Shown in pieces: positions 26,887-38,079 of a stretch of DNA of 64,000 nt. A model generated the notes under the pieces. The model was not told the DNA's origin and did not search any database. It saw nothing but the letters and a program-made list of their open reading frames with translations. Source of the stretch: Limanda limanda (taxonomy: Eukaryota > Chordata > Actinopteri > Pleuronectiformes > Pleuronectidae). The position numbers were made by a program, and so were the translations under genes. The stretch lies in NCBI RefSeq assembly GCF_963576545.1, contig NC_083651.1, forward strand, positions 15,237,580-15,301,579, given 5' to 3'. Numbering within the stretch: the first letter of the stretch is position 1; each line of letters begins with the position of its first letter.

Positions 26887-29388
26887 ATTGCACCTGCTTG
26901 TTTCCTCCAGTCGACGGTGACGGATCGGTTGTTAGATCAACTTTGCAGAGAATTCGTTTCCCCAGATGAGCGTAGAATCGCACTCGGCTATGGAGTGTGT
27001 TTTCGAATTAGACTCAGTGGTACAGCGGTGGAAAAAAACACTTAGACCCGGATCATGTTGTGTTCCAGTCGGTTACATACACATTAAGAAAGCCTGTAAT
27101 TTTTCCTCTTGCTTTTGTAGAACTGGGGGGGATTAAGTCATTAGTCTTGTGATGATCACCTGACAGTCGAGCTGTGAGCTGGACTAAAGAGCTGGCTGCC
27201 TGCCTCCGCGCCCTGGAGGCACCACTGGCTGGCTGCATGGCTACTTTGTAGCAAAAGACTAAATTATACCTAGTCGTAAATTAGAAGCTTCGCAAGCTTC
27301 CATTGACCCAAACGTCTCATCCGCTCCTCAGCTGACACCCTCTGCTGCAGAGCGTGTCAGGCGAGGAAAGGACAAAGTAGGACTTGTGGGACTTGACATC
27401 CTAGTTTAAAACATCACCAACTTATCTCTCACACACCGTGTAAAACAAAATGTACATTCAATAACCTCATATAAAAAGTGTTCGAACATAAGTTTAAAGA
27501 AACTGATTAAAAGATGTTGCTTTGTCTGATATATTAAACACACATGACATTGTGTAGAAATACTCTGCAGCACGTTACAATTCTTCATACAAGAGTTGTC
27601 ATGTAGTTAAAAGTAGTAGTAGTAAAGTATTTGCATCAATTTTAATTAATATAATGCCGTGTGGTGTGTAGCCGTTCCCTATACCCTAGTAATGTTAACT
27701 TCTTAACCTATAATACTACATCATAAATAATACTGTCACGTTATGTAAGGTTAATCTCATTTTTTTTAAATATAACTATTGTAACTCAAATACATACAGC
27801 AAAGTACAATGTTTATCTCTATCTATCATTTAAGTGAAGTAAAGTAGTAGTAAACTGAAATACTACTAGAATTACAAGTATCTCTGTATTAAACTACAGA
27901 GTGGTACTTGAGTTAATGTACTTTGTTTTAATTCTGTCACTACTCTTGATCCAAACAAAGAAACTAAAAATAAAAACTTCCCTTTGAAAACAGTGAGTTT
28001 AAAGAATCTTAATTCTAGTAACTCCCCTAAGGCAGAATAACTGATTAACTGATAGTGATGTTACATAACTGACCATGTTGGGACAGAATGACTCTTTCAT
28101 CACAGACAGTATTAGAGCTTTTCAGGGATTTAGACATGAAGGACACGCACAGATTTCCTACATTGCCTCTGTTGGGTTATTATCTGTGTGCATTTCCAAT
28201 CAGTAAAACATTAAGTTCTGTTGATAAAAATGTTTTTAAATTGGAATAAACCGGGACGAGACATTTGTAATTGTCTTCCTAAAAATCTCTGGGTGCCAAT
28301 AAAAAGCAAATGAATAAACCAGCTGATTTCTTTCTGTGTTCCTGATTTACTTTTTGACAATCACACCATATAGAGAAAGAAATATCTGCCCACGCATTCA
28401 CACTCGAGCATCCATGAGGTTTGCACTTTATGACGTAAGAACCCAGAAAATCACTTGCTCTTTTGTTTCCCCTCCTCAGTTCCCTGTAGAAAGGACACAG
28501 TCAGATGCAGACTGTTTCTCAGAAGCAGAAAACTTTAAACCACATTGTATATCCTGAGGATGCTTGGCCTGGTCTGTTTAACCCGCACTCCTGATACATT
28601 CCAGCTGCTCGGCATGTGACCACTGTCGGTTTAACTACATGAAGATTTTAAGATTAAAGGGGAGGGGGCACTCTGTACTCTTTGCTTTACCTTTTAATGC
28701 TTTACAAGTATAGCATTAGGTTACCGACACAAAATCAAGAGTAAATGAAGAGGTATGTTTTCTCTATGGTCCAAACATCACCTATTGAATGCTACAACAC
28801 ATCTCTGCTTGGTTAATATTATCTTTAAGTCATATTCTTCAATATCAACAAATACTTATTTCTGAGGTGATTACGTTTGGAGAGAAGTTACAGATTCAGG
28901 TCCAATGTATCTTTAAAGAGGTAAAGTATCAGACAAACTAAAGTATGTATCTGGAGCAGACGTAAACACGGCCCTGTGAGAAAATTCATGTGTGACCACC
29001 GAGTCTTTTACACAACGGGTCCTGTGTGGTTCACTGCACTCAACAGGATTAGCAAGCAGAATTCCTGGAAGTCAACTGGAATGTCTCTGTAAAAACAATT
29101 TCACATTTATTTCATTAAATGAGTCTGCGGGCGTGTCAAGCAAGAGAGAGATAAATGCAAACCTTCTAATTTCATTGTTGTTCATCGCGGTCATGGCTCG
29201 TCATCCGGAAGGAAATTGTGATGTTCTGCGTTGGAAAAGTAACGTTATCCTTTTCGAGGCAGTGTGTGAACTTAAAACGAATCGGAGACGAGATCAAAAT
29301 CAAAAAGCACCAAGAGAAAAAACAAACTCACTTAAAGACAGATTTAGATGAAAACGTACACCTTCAAACAGAGTGCATGTTTTATTGC
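26887..29388 (-). promoter_or_regulatory. dct: dct 5' UTR and upstream region
   Basis: 2.5 kb between the dct start codon and the LTR element. No further gene is present. It should contain the dct promoter. A minus-strand GGTATAAT lies near 27266-27273, and MITF-type E-boxes are listed separately. The transcription start cannot be fixed from sequence. Confidence 0.5.
27539..27549 (-). promoter_or_regulatory. dct: Candidate M-box (MITF site) upstream of dct
   Basis: The minus strand reads TGTCATGTGTG, close to the M-box core TCATGTG bound by MITF in melanocyte gene promoters. It lies about 650 bp upstream of the dct ATG. Another CATGTGAC is at 28613-28620. Short motifs occur by chance. Confidence 0.35.
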
Positions 29389-29393
29389 GTTAC
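29389..29393 (+). repeat. Target-site duplication, left copy
   Basis: GTTAC directly before the 5' LTR; the same five bases follow the 3' LTR at 35781-35785. Confidence 0.85.
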
Positions 29394-29817
29394 TGTGATG
29401 GGAATTTTGTATTTAGACATGTTCAAATGTAACAGATTACATTTATATAGAAAGAAGTTTACTGAAAGATGTATTTCTGTGTTTAAGACTCATAGTCAGA
29501 GTTTAGCTCAAGTTAACACTATGCATAATGCTCTTGAAGGCCTATAGACGTGGCCTTCTCAGTCTAGTGTGAACAAAAGGTTTCTCAACAAGGGCCAATT
29601 AAGTCTTCTGCAGCAGGGAGCTTCAAAGGCTAATAGGTGTGACCTGCAGAGACAGGAGATCTCTGAGAAACTCACAGGGTCTGGAACAAGATGCGTTTAG
29701 CATCTTGTTCAAACTTCAAAGAGACCGCCAGAGACCAATGTCTGGTTTTCCTGTAACGACATGGAGAGAAGCTGATTGGACAAATGTATTTTACTGTGGA
29801 GAGGAGGGATCTGATTG

Positions 29818-29823
29818 TATAAA
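29818..29823 (+). promoter_or_regulatory. LTR TATA box
   Basis: TATAAA in the 5' LTR, 130 bp before the ATTAAA poly(A) hexamer, as expected for the U3/R arrangement. The copy in the 3' LTR is at 35584-35589. Confidence 0.6.
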
Positions 29824-29952
29824 TGGAGTGTACTTTTGAGAGCTCATCGCCATTGCCCTCATATCTGTCACCGTGATGTTTGAGCTCTGTGCCATTGAGG
29901 TCAAGTCTGTTGTCGTGACTTGACCTTTGTAAACCGTCCGCAGACGGTTTGA

Positions 29953-29958
29953 ATTAAA
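29953..29958 (+). terminator. LTR poly(A) signal
   Basis: ATTAAA two bases after a perfect 8-bp hairpin. The functional copy would be the one in the 3' LTR at 35719-35724. Confidence 0.55.
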
Positions 29959-30015
29959 CATCCAGAATTGATAATTGCTTGTTGTGTCATGATATGTAAT
30001 AATTTTCCCATTACA

Positions 30016-31201
30016 TTTGGCTGTTGTTGGCAGTGACATCCACGTGAGCGACTCTGGCTCTCGGTGCTGAGGGTAGGTAATTGCGCCGGGGCAGTACGTT
30101 TGGAACTAAACCTTTATTATTTCAGTGGGCCTGATGTTCTGAGAATCCGGAGTGCTCACTGAGGTGGGCTAAAGAACCGACTGGGACAGGCAAGCAGTTT
30201 CATTCTGGTAAAGTATAATTCTTGTTTTTAGATCTTTTAAGGAAAAAGGTCCAAAGAAATTCACTCATTCAGGGAAGTGAGTTACAGACGTGTATATACT
30301 AAGGAGGTCTTAGAGACCGGTGTAGGATTCACAATAAGCTTAATAGGTTAAGATTCTTTTCAAAAAAAGATCAAAATGTTAAACAGGGTTTAGCGAAAGA
30401 GTTTAATGCTAAATTACTTTAATATTGGGCGCTGCGGCATGCTCATAGTTATTGTAAACAAGCAGAAGAGTAGAATATAAATATATAATAGTATTATTAT
30501 TTTGAAATGGAGGAAAAGCTGTGACAGAGAGACCTAGGCCAGGTCTGTATCGTCTCAGCATAATAATCTGTTTGAAAATCTGATAAATTCCCATACATTT
30601 TATACCTACATGTGTCTTGTTTAAGAGAAATGTGAAATGAAGTTTTCTCTAAGGCGATTTGATTCATGCAGAGTTTTAGAATTGTATTAGAGGAATTAAA
30701 ATTAAAACTTAGTAATTACAAGAGGTGATTACAGTGGCAATATTATAACTGAAGGGGTTTTTCTCATTGTCTCTTAAAAAGTGTTTTGAAGGTGAAAGGT
30801 TACTATCAACGTTACACAAATGTTGATGATTTGATACAAGTAACATGCATGATTTGATGAGACTAATCTGAGAATTACAGCTGAAAAAGAAAAAGTGAGG
30901 AGTGAGTGAGAGAGGATTTCCTGGAATTCTCAACACTGGAATAAGGTGAGTATAATTTCAATCATATTTGGGATATATGTGTAAGTTTTAAAGGCTTATA
31001 TCAAAAGAAAAAGAAAAAGATTCAGATCAATCTTAAAACGAATTTGAAAATAGACGGTTTTAAGAATTAGGAAATAATTGGCTTTAGAAATTAATTCTGA
31101 AACATTAGGGTCTTTTCCATATCAGCAGAACTTAAATTCCCAAAAGATTCGTATTCTACTGAATAAATCAGAGTTTAAATTGATAAACAACCATTACAGA
31201 G
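30016..31201 (+). other. LTR element leader
   Basis: 1.2 kb between the 5' LTR and the Gag-like ORF with no substantial open frame. A primer-binding site should start at once after the LTR, but the sequence there (TTTGGCTGTTGTTGGCAGTG) is not a primer site I can match to a tRNA with confidence. Confidence 0.6.
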
Positions 31202-31879
31202 ATGAATTTACCACAGATTTCTTCTCCTACAGTTCAAGATATGGTTCTGAAGTATGGTCATTATAGTGTTACACAGTTTGGCTTGTGGGTAAAAAACTAT
31301 GATTTTCCAAACACAGGGAACATAACTTTAAATCAGTTGAAGCAACTTAAGATCAAATTGCTCATTGAACAAGAACGAAGCAAAGAAGCAACAAGAGGGA
31401 GAGATGTGGAGCTATTTGTGCCAGACTGGAGAGCATTTGAGTGTTGGTTGACTGAAGTCAACATAAGAGACAGTATACAGAAGGAAGTAACCGAAATAAT
31501 CTCCAGGTATCAGTCTCTCCAAATAGGTTCTGATCTGGATACATTTCCACTGAGAGGGAGATCGTTGCAGACAGAGCAGGCGTCGGCCTCAAACGTCCCA
31601 ATCGACACTTCCAGAATTCAGCTTTGTTGTGGAGGTGAAGGTGAGCAGGCTTTCAGTTTCCACCATTTTGCATGTGGAAGATGTGCTAATTTTACAGGGA
31701 CGCTGAAAGCTGCCCAGCCAAATGCTTGGAAAAGCCAAGCCCGCGGACGTGGGAGAGAGAGAGGACGTGGGAGAGATGGAACTTGTTTCATATGCGCTGA
31801 AGCAGGACACTGGGCAAGAAATTGCCCTGAGAATCCACACAACAGTGTTACTGACCAGCAGTTGAGCTGGGAACAGTAG
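31202..31879 (+). CDS. Gag-like protein with CCHC zinc knuckle (225 residues)
   Basis: The only sizeable open frame of the element. The N-terminal part (about 1-120) is predicted helical and charged and I cannot assign it to a known matrix or capsid family. A basic Arg-Gly-rich stretch (about 180-193) precedes a CX2CX4HX4C nucleocapsid knuckle at residues 195-208 (CFICAEAGHWARNC). Gag proteins are usually more than twice this length, so most of the capsid appears to be missing. There is a second Cys pair (ACGRC) before the basic run. The ORF is intact, in line with a recent insertion. Function is inferred only from the knuckle and position. Confidence 0.7.
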   Translation: MNLPQISSPTVQDMVLKYGHYSVTQFGLWVKNYDFPNTGNITLNQLKQLKIKLLIEQERSKEATRGRDVELFVPDWRAFECWLTEVNIRDSIQKEVTEIISRYQSLQIGSDLDTFPLRGRSLQTEQASASNVPIDTSRIQLCCGGEGEQAFSFHHFACGRCANFTGTLKAAQPNAWKSQARGRGRERGRGRDGTCFICAEAGHWARNCPENPHNSVTDQQLSWEQ

Positions 31880-33394
31880 AAAATGCCATCAAGAGCAGAC
31901 CATGATGGAGAGAGAGAAGTTCAACAAAACTTCATATAAGTAAGAACACAGCTGCAGACACCATGTGAATTAATGTTACACATAAAGCATATGGTTAACA
32001 TTATTATAGTTAAATTAGAAATCAATAAAACTAATTGCTAAAAACACACAAATTAAATCTATTTTTAGGTTCAGGAACTAAAAGCACCAGTAAATATGTG
32101 TGAATAGTGTGATATTACTCTTAGAATGAATGTTATATAGCTCATAATGATAGAAAAACATATGCAAAGGTTGTAGATAGATCCATTTTTATCATTGGGG
32201 TTTAATAATGTGGTTAGAGGCTAAATGCAAGACAAACATTTATCTCTGTTGTCACTTTACTGCTGGGTAAAATTTAGGGGGAAGATAGAATAGTATGCTA
32301 AATTTTGAAACAGCAGGGCAGTAGTGGAAGACAGAGTTGAATAACATCTGCATTTATTTAAACGAGAAAGGGGGATCTGACACAAGCGTATCAATGGATG
32401 ATCCGAGACAAATTTCTCACCTCTAAATTAACATCCTCTTGCAAAGAGCAAGGGGAGAGATCAAATTAGAGCACAAATGGTATTTACTTAGATTTATCTA
32501 AACACTTGGTAAGACAAATTTAGTTTAAAAGGTTATATAGTAAGTAAATTAAGGATAAAATAAGTTTGGTTGCATTTACAATAGTAAATACGGTGTTGTC
32601 TCAGTAGTTTTTGATAGATACATTGGCTATAAGAAAAGAAAATACATTTAATCAAATTAAAAGATTTTAAAAGGAAGGTTTAAAGTTAATCGCAAACGAT
32701 TTTCTTTCATGCTAAATCACATTGGGGTTTCTGAACACATTTCTGCATGAAAATGTATTTCTTTGATGTAATTGATTGACATTTTTAGTTTGTTGTAAAC
32801 ATTATTGATTTTTCTGAGTTGATAACAGGTACTATCATGTTTGTGAAACGGACACATATATGATTTTGGTCTGATCAGAAGAGCAGACGCAATAGAAAAG
32901 AATATCTGAAATCTTCTTGTGGAATATGAGTAATCTTTTGTTTAAACAGAAAAACTTTTTCCTTTAGGGGAAAAGCAACAGATGCAAAGTTTCAAGCAAG
33001 TCTCAGAGCAATGGCAGCTTCTGAGAGAACAGAATAATGTGATATGTGTGATACTTTGAAATAAGACTTTACTAGTGTCATATGCTGTAACAATGATATT
33101 TGCTTGAGAAAATAACATTCACTTTTCAACAGCTAGGAGGTTCAGCTATGATACAGTATTGTTTTGGATGATAGACATTACTATTTACAAATAGAAAGTT
33201 TTTAACTAGGAAACTCTTAACTTTATCAGTAGAGCAGATTTAAATGGTTAACAGCTGATTACTGTGAAACTGAAGTGTTTGATGACAGGTTTTCAGCATC
33301 ACAGTGTGATAACGAATGACAGAGGGGTTTTACGACTCTGTTTGAAACAAAGGAAAACCGTCCCCATCATTACATGCATGGACCAAAGAGATGC
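31880..33394 (+). other. Element interior with no recognisable coding
   Basis: About 1.5 kb where protease and reverse transcriptase would lie. It is AT-rich with frequent stops, and I saw no YxDD-like or protease-like motif. Confidence 0.5.
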
Positions 33395-33469
33395 AAATAT
33401 GCTAGTGGCGAGAGTGTCAAGATTTACACTGATAGCTTGTTTGCATGGGGGTTCTGCATGTGATTTGGG
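33395..33469 (+). pseudogene. RNase H remnant of pol
   Basis: In the frame starting at 33395 the translation includes SVKIYTDSLFAWG, matching the region of retroviral RNase H with a catalytic Asp in a TDS motif. A TGA stop follows at 33461-33463. The longer overlapping open frame (33264-33473) is in another frame. Only a fragment remains, so it is broken. Confidence 0.6.
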
Positions 33470-34164
33470 CTGAAGAAGAAATTCATGAGATTGACTTCAC
33501 ACCATTGTCTTGCCTTGACTGTGTTACTGGTTGCAAACAGTATGCAGTCTGTAGAGGACATGGAAGGCATTTGAATGATTCTTAACACTGACATTTAATG
33601 TGGGTTACAGGAGCGGTTAGCAAGACTACATCGAACTAAATTTTTTTTAGAATGCAGATTTGGGTTTATTAGTTTAGGAATTAAGTAGTCTTGATAGACT
33701 GTGTTTTGTTTGGTGGTCGATGGACTTTTTGATGTGGGATATGGATGATTTTGTTCAACCTGTGTATGTTTCTCATTAGGTTGGATTGACACATGACTGG
33801 AGTCAGTGTGTCAAGAGAGAGGAGTAACATATGCTGGATATAGATGAATTGGGTTATTGGGTGTACACAAGAAACACTCTAAATAATATTCAATAAAACT
33901 TTTTTAACAGAGTTATGTAATTTGAGTTACAAATAAAATAGAGACATCCAGATTCTACAAGATTGACATCCACCTCAAAACAAACGGTTTAATCATTTAT
34001 AGAGAGGTTTAATAAAGATTAAGTTAAATAAAGTAGGTTAGGGAAATAAATAAATACTGTTTTGTTTTATGACATGATTTCTATGCAAGCAGAAGTGTTT
34101 CCCAAACATCTAAACAGGATTCTCCAGCGGTGAAACAGATACTGTTCGGAGAACTCATTCCATG

Positions 34165-34311
34165 ATGGAAGATTTCAAAAGGATGTCCGCTGACAAGGGT
34201 AACATATTCATAAGTATAGCTTTATGGATACTGGTGAGTATGAGTATCAACACAAGGCAACATCATGCCACATCCCGCCAGGGATGGGACAGTGGAGAGA
34301 GAAGGAAGTAA
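34165..34311 (+). other. Short ORF with hydrophobic segment (possible envelope leader remnant)
   Basis: A 48-residue open frame with a hydrophobic stretch (NIFISIALWILVSMSI) like a signal or anchor segment. Its position near the 3' end would suit an envelope start, but nothing else supports it. Confidence 0.2.
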
Positions 34312-34402
34312 AAAACAAACATAACAAACACATTGAAAAACACATTGAAAAACAAACTGGTAGATATTGTTTTAAACTGTTTCCTGTACTCTTTAAAATC
34401 CA

Positions 34403-34708
34403 CAGGCAGACGAGGAGATTCTATCTAAATCCATGGAGAGAGGACTGCGTGACCTGAAACCAGGAGACTGGATTGTGCTTAAGGACGTGCGGATGGAAGA
34501 AGAAGACGACGTCGATGGAACGAGTGCAAGCCAAATGCCTCTCAACACAGATGACAGGAAGGTCGCAGAGGTCAACCTGGAGATGAGGGCCAACGCAGGA
34601 GGATTTCCAGAGCCAGGGGTGGATCTACAGGACGGGAAGTGCTTTGTGCCAGTGTGTGAGCTTCAGTCTGAAATTTTTAGGTGTTGCAAGGAGAGTCAAC
34701 ACATTTGA
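34403..34708 (+). pseudogene. Fragment resembling the integrase C-terminus
   Basis: The open frame includes LRDLKPGDWIVLKD, the kind of sequence found at the start of the SH3-like C-terminal domain of retroviral integrases. It is followed by acidic sequence without similarity I recognise. It is preceded by a splice-acceptor-like ATCCACAG. There is no trace of a catalytic core before it. Confidence 0.4.
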
Positions 34709-35145
34709 AGAGCTACACGCTGAACACAACCGCACCAACAGGAGATCAGCAACACATGATTATACGACTGAGAAGCATTCAAGGGAAAAGAGGTGGTTTC
34801 CCTGCTCACGAATGCTTGGCAGGAACAACATCAAATTTCTGATCATCAAAGTCAGAGCATACAAGATGTCTCTGAAACAAGATGTTCTTCAACAAGGAGG
34901 TGTTCGACACACGATCAGGACGAAGTGTGGCACCAATACAGTGAACATTTTGATAATATGATGATCATCATGTTAATAATTGTAAAATACGTTATTGAAG
35001 TTTGTAGAAACTGATCATTTTCAATTGTGTAACTCTGTTGTATTGTTTTTGCACTAAGACTAGTGTTACTTCTTTAATTCACATATCCTGGAAAATTCCC
35101 AATCTAAATGATGAGATGTTATAAAGATGTTGATCCCAGATTGAT

Positions 35146-35158
35146 AAAAAGGGAGGAA
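35146..35158 (+). promoter_or_regulatory. Polypurine tract
   Basis: AAAAAGGGAGGAA ending two bases before the 3' LTR. It is the expected primer for plus-strand DNA synthesis and fixes the element on the plus strand. Confidence 0.85.
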
Positions 35159-35159
35159 T

Positions 35160-35780
35160 TGTGATGGGAATTTTGTATTTAGACATGTTCAAATGTAACA
35201 GATTACATTTATATAGAAAGAAGTTTACTGAAAGATGTATTTCTGTGTTTAAGACTCATAGTCAGAGTTTAGCTCAAGTTAACACTATGCATAATGCTCT
35301 TGAAGGCCTATAGACGTGGCCTTCTCAGTCTAGTGTGAACAAAAGGTTTCTCAACAAGGGCCAATTAAGTCTTCTGCAGCAGGGAGCTTCAAAGGCTAAT
35401 AGGTGTGACCTGCAGAGACAGGAGATCTCTGAGAAACTCACAGGGTCTGGAACAAGATGCGTTTAGCATCTTGTTCAAACTTCAAAGAGACCGCCAGAGA
35501 CCAATGTCTGGTTTTCCTGTAACGACATGGAGAGAAGCTGATTGGACAAATGTATTTTACTGTGGAGAGGAGGGATCTGATTGTATAAATGGAGTGTACT
35601 TTTGAGAGCTCATCGCCATTGCCCTCATATCTGTCACCGTGATGTTTGAGCTCTGTGCCATTGAGGTCAAGTCTGTTGTCGTGACTTGACCTTTGTAAAC
35701 CGTCCGCAGACGGTTTGAATTAAACATCCAGAATTGATAATTGCTTGTTGTGTCATGATATGTAATAATTTTCCATTACA
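35160..35780 (+). repeat. 3' LTR
   Basis: 621 bp copy of 29394-30015 at a constant offset of 5766. The only difference seen is one fewer C in the terminal CCC near 35772. The hairpins recur at 35450-35476, 35664-35692 and 35697-35716. Confidence 0.95.
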
Positions 35781-35785
35781 GTTAC
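35781..35785 (+). repeat. Target-site duplication, right copy
   Basis: GTTAC, matching 29389-29393. Confidence 0.85.
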
Positions 35786-38079
35786 ACATATCAGTGACTT
35801 TTGTCCTTTAACAGTCATGTCTTTGGAGATGTGCTCGATAAGTTCAAACAGTTTTTTATTCCAAACAAAACAGAATTTGTAGATAAGTAGATTACTTAAA
35901 AGTGGATTAAAGTGGCAGTTTTGGATTTTGTAATGTACAGAAGAAAAATGTCAATATCACAGAGCGTGCAACAAACATAGGTGACTCATCCGACCCAGTT
36001 CAGCATCTTTTCACATCGCTGCCATGTGCAATACCATTCTAACTCTGGAATATCATCATGTGCAGTACCTGACATTTCAGTCTCTTCATTTGTTTTTTAT
36101 ATGTATTTATTAGACTGAAATGTGTCCACTTTGTCTATATGTTATTATCTGTACCACTGATGCACCTTATTTGATATTACACTGTGTATTGACAATGAAG
36201 GCACTGATATTTTTTATTTCTGTTATTTGAACGACCCAGAACTGACGTCTACAACATGTGCAGATGAACAGAATCCATCTTTCCTAAAGAAACACAGGAT
36301 GGTGCCAGAGAGCCATGCAGAAATAAGCCATTCTGTTTAATGGTACGCAAGACGCTCTCTGTTCTGAGTGAAAAATGTGTCTTATAAAAAGATATTAGAA
36401 GTGGAAATAAAAAATACTAACTGGAAGCTTCTTGTGAGCTGTTTCAGAAAATCTGAGTCAGAATCATCTTATTGCTGATATAATTTATTATATATTTCTA
36501 CTGTCATTACAAGGACGATTATGGAAAGAGATCATGGAAAACTTATATATTGCAGGACTGAATTTGATTTGCATTTCACTCATTCATTATAGAGCTTTCA
36601 ATTTTATTTCTTTTCAAATTGAGTTAATGTTCTCAGCTTCAACCTAAGGATGAGCAGGATGTTCCTAATGCATCTTTCAAGTAGGACAGATGTAAATACT
36701 CTTTCAGCGCAGATGGAGGCGTAATCTACTTGTTACCATGTACCTGAAGAAATTAATCAAAAATTGCACTCAACCCCTTTCTCACTCTGTATACGATTTA
36801 TAGGAGTATCTGTTGGCTAAATAATAGGAGGCCTTTTAAATTTTTTAATTCAGACCACTTCAGCTGCATCTGCAGAGAGCACAGCCCTGTGTCCTAGAAA
36901 CTGGTGAAAACCGACCACTTTAAATTTTTTTCTTGTTTTGTATTTTACGTTTTATCAATGGCATGTAATGTGAGGAGCCACTTACAAACTCCTCCAGGGC
37001 TTCGGGGGTTTTCTCTCCATATTCATCTATTGGCCCATGTACCAGTTCTTAAGTATGCACATCTTCTTCAAAACTGAAAGAAAAATGGAGAACAGGTTAT
37101 GTATTCCTGGTTATAGATCAGTCAAATACAAATTATATCATAATTATTATAGTGTTGATTGTGATTAATGATTTTCACTGTTTTAGATTAAAATGAAAAG
37201 CTCCTATAGTCTAAAACTGTAGCACAGATCAAATGACAAACCTGTACATAATTTGTATGTAACTGTTAAATGACATATATTTAACAAATTCATTTACAAA
37301 ATACCCTATAATTGTAATTATTCTAATATTGAGAACATTTTTGAAATATTTTAAGACCTCCTAACAGTTCTCAAGAACATATTCAAATCCACAGCTTCCT
37401 CACCACTGAGTATTATTCTATTAGCCAAATGTATTTGCTTATTCATATTTGTTTATTTACATTATATCTATTTAAAAATAACGTTTTTTCCTAAATAACC
37501 TTGTTATGTAACAGACTTTCTCTCTACACATTACCAAACATTGCAGTGTCTAACAATAGCCACATATGTGTTTCCAGTGTCTCATTTATATTTTCTCCAG
37601 TTTTTCCTGATAAAATGTTGATATTTCTAGCTCTGGAAGTTTTAAATCATCCCTTATTATCCATTTTGTGCCCATGAAAACATGAATAGTGTGTACAAAG
37701 GCAAACATGAGCAATGGTTGCAGTTGTGTTTCTCCTTTTTTGTTCAGTTTGACAGCATTGAACACGTCTAAGAGAAAGTGCCACGGTGTGAGGGAGCTGC
37801 AGTATCCGCAGACAGTAGCAGGGGGCAGTCTTGCTGTTCCTGGTTGCCTGTGGTTCAGTGGGATGACTGGCCTGAACGTTTGCATTTCCTTGAGGATGCT
37901 CCACCAAATATGCCATGAAATAGTGTCGGATTGGCCATTTTTGTACTTTAACTGTCACCATTTCGAATCTCAACCATGCCGAGCGGTGACTGACAGTATA
38001 TGCCGTGGACTGGGTGGTATGTGGTCTTGTGAAATGAGCAGCCTTTATGGAGTTTTAATCCTCTTTAAGACTCCTATCC

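Larger units (their letters stand above)
29394..30015 (+). repeat. 5' LTR
   Basis: 622 bp, from TGTGATGGG to CCCATTACA. The LTR contains a TATA box at 29818-29823 and an ATTAAA at 29953-29958, bracketing a probable R region of roughly 100 bp. It contains perfect hairpins at 29684-29710, 29898-29926 and 29931-29950. Confidence 0.95.
29394..35780 (+). mobile_element. Young LTR retroelement (ERV-like), internally degenerate
   Basis: A 6.39 kb insertion with two long direct repeats (622 and 621 bp) that I read as identical except for one C. The LTRs start TGTGATGGGAA and end TTCCCATTACA or TTCCATTACA, so the ends are inverted repeats with TG...CA. The target duplication is GTTAC. A polypurine tract precedes the 3' LTR. 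Inside are a 225-residue Gag-like ORF with a zinc knuckle, an RNase H-like fragment with an in-frame stop, and a short piece resembling the integrase C-terminus. No intact protease, reverse transcriptase or envelope was found, so the copy is non-autonomous and was probably mobilised in trans. The exact lineage cannot be assigned from what remains. Confidence 0.93.

Noticed and set aside
29639..29839. 66-codon frame repeated exactly at 35405-35605
   Set aside because: It lies within the LTR and is duplicated because the LTR is; it ends just downstream of the TATA box and looks like no known protein.
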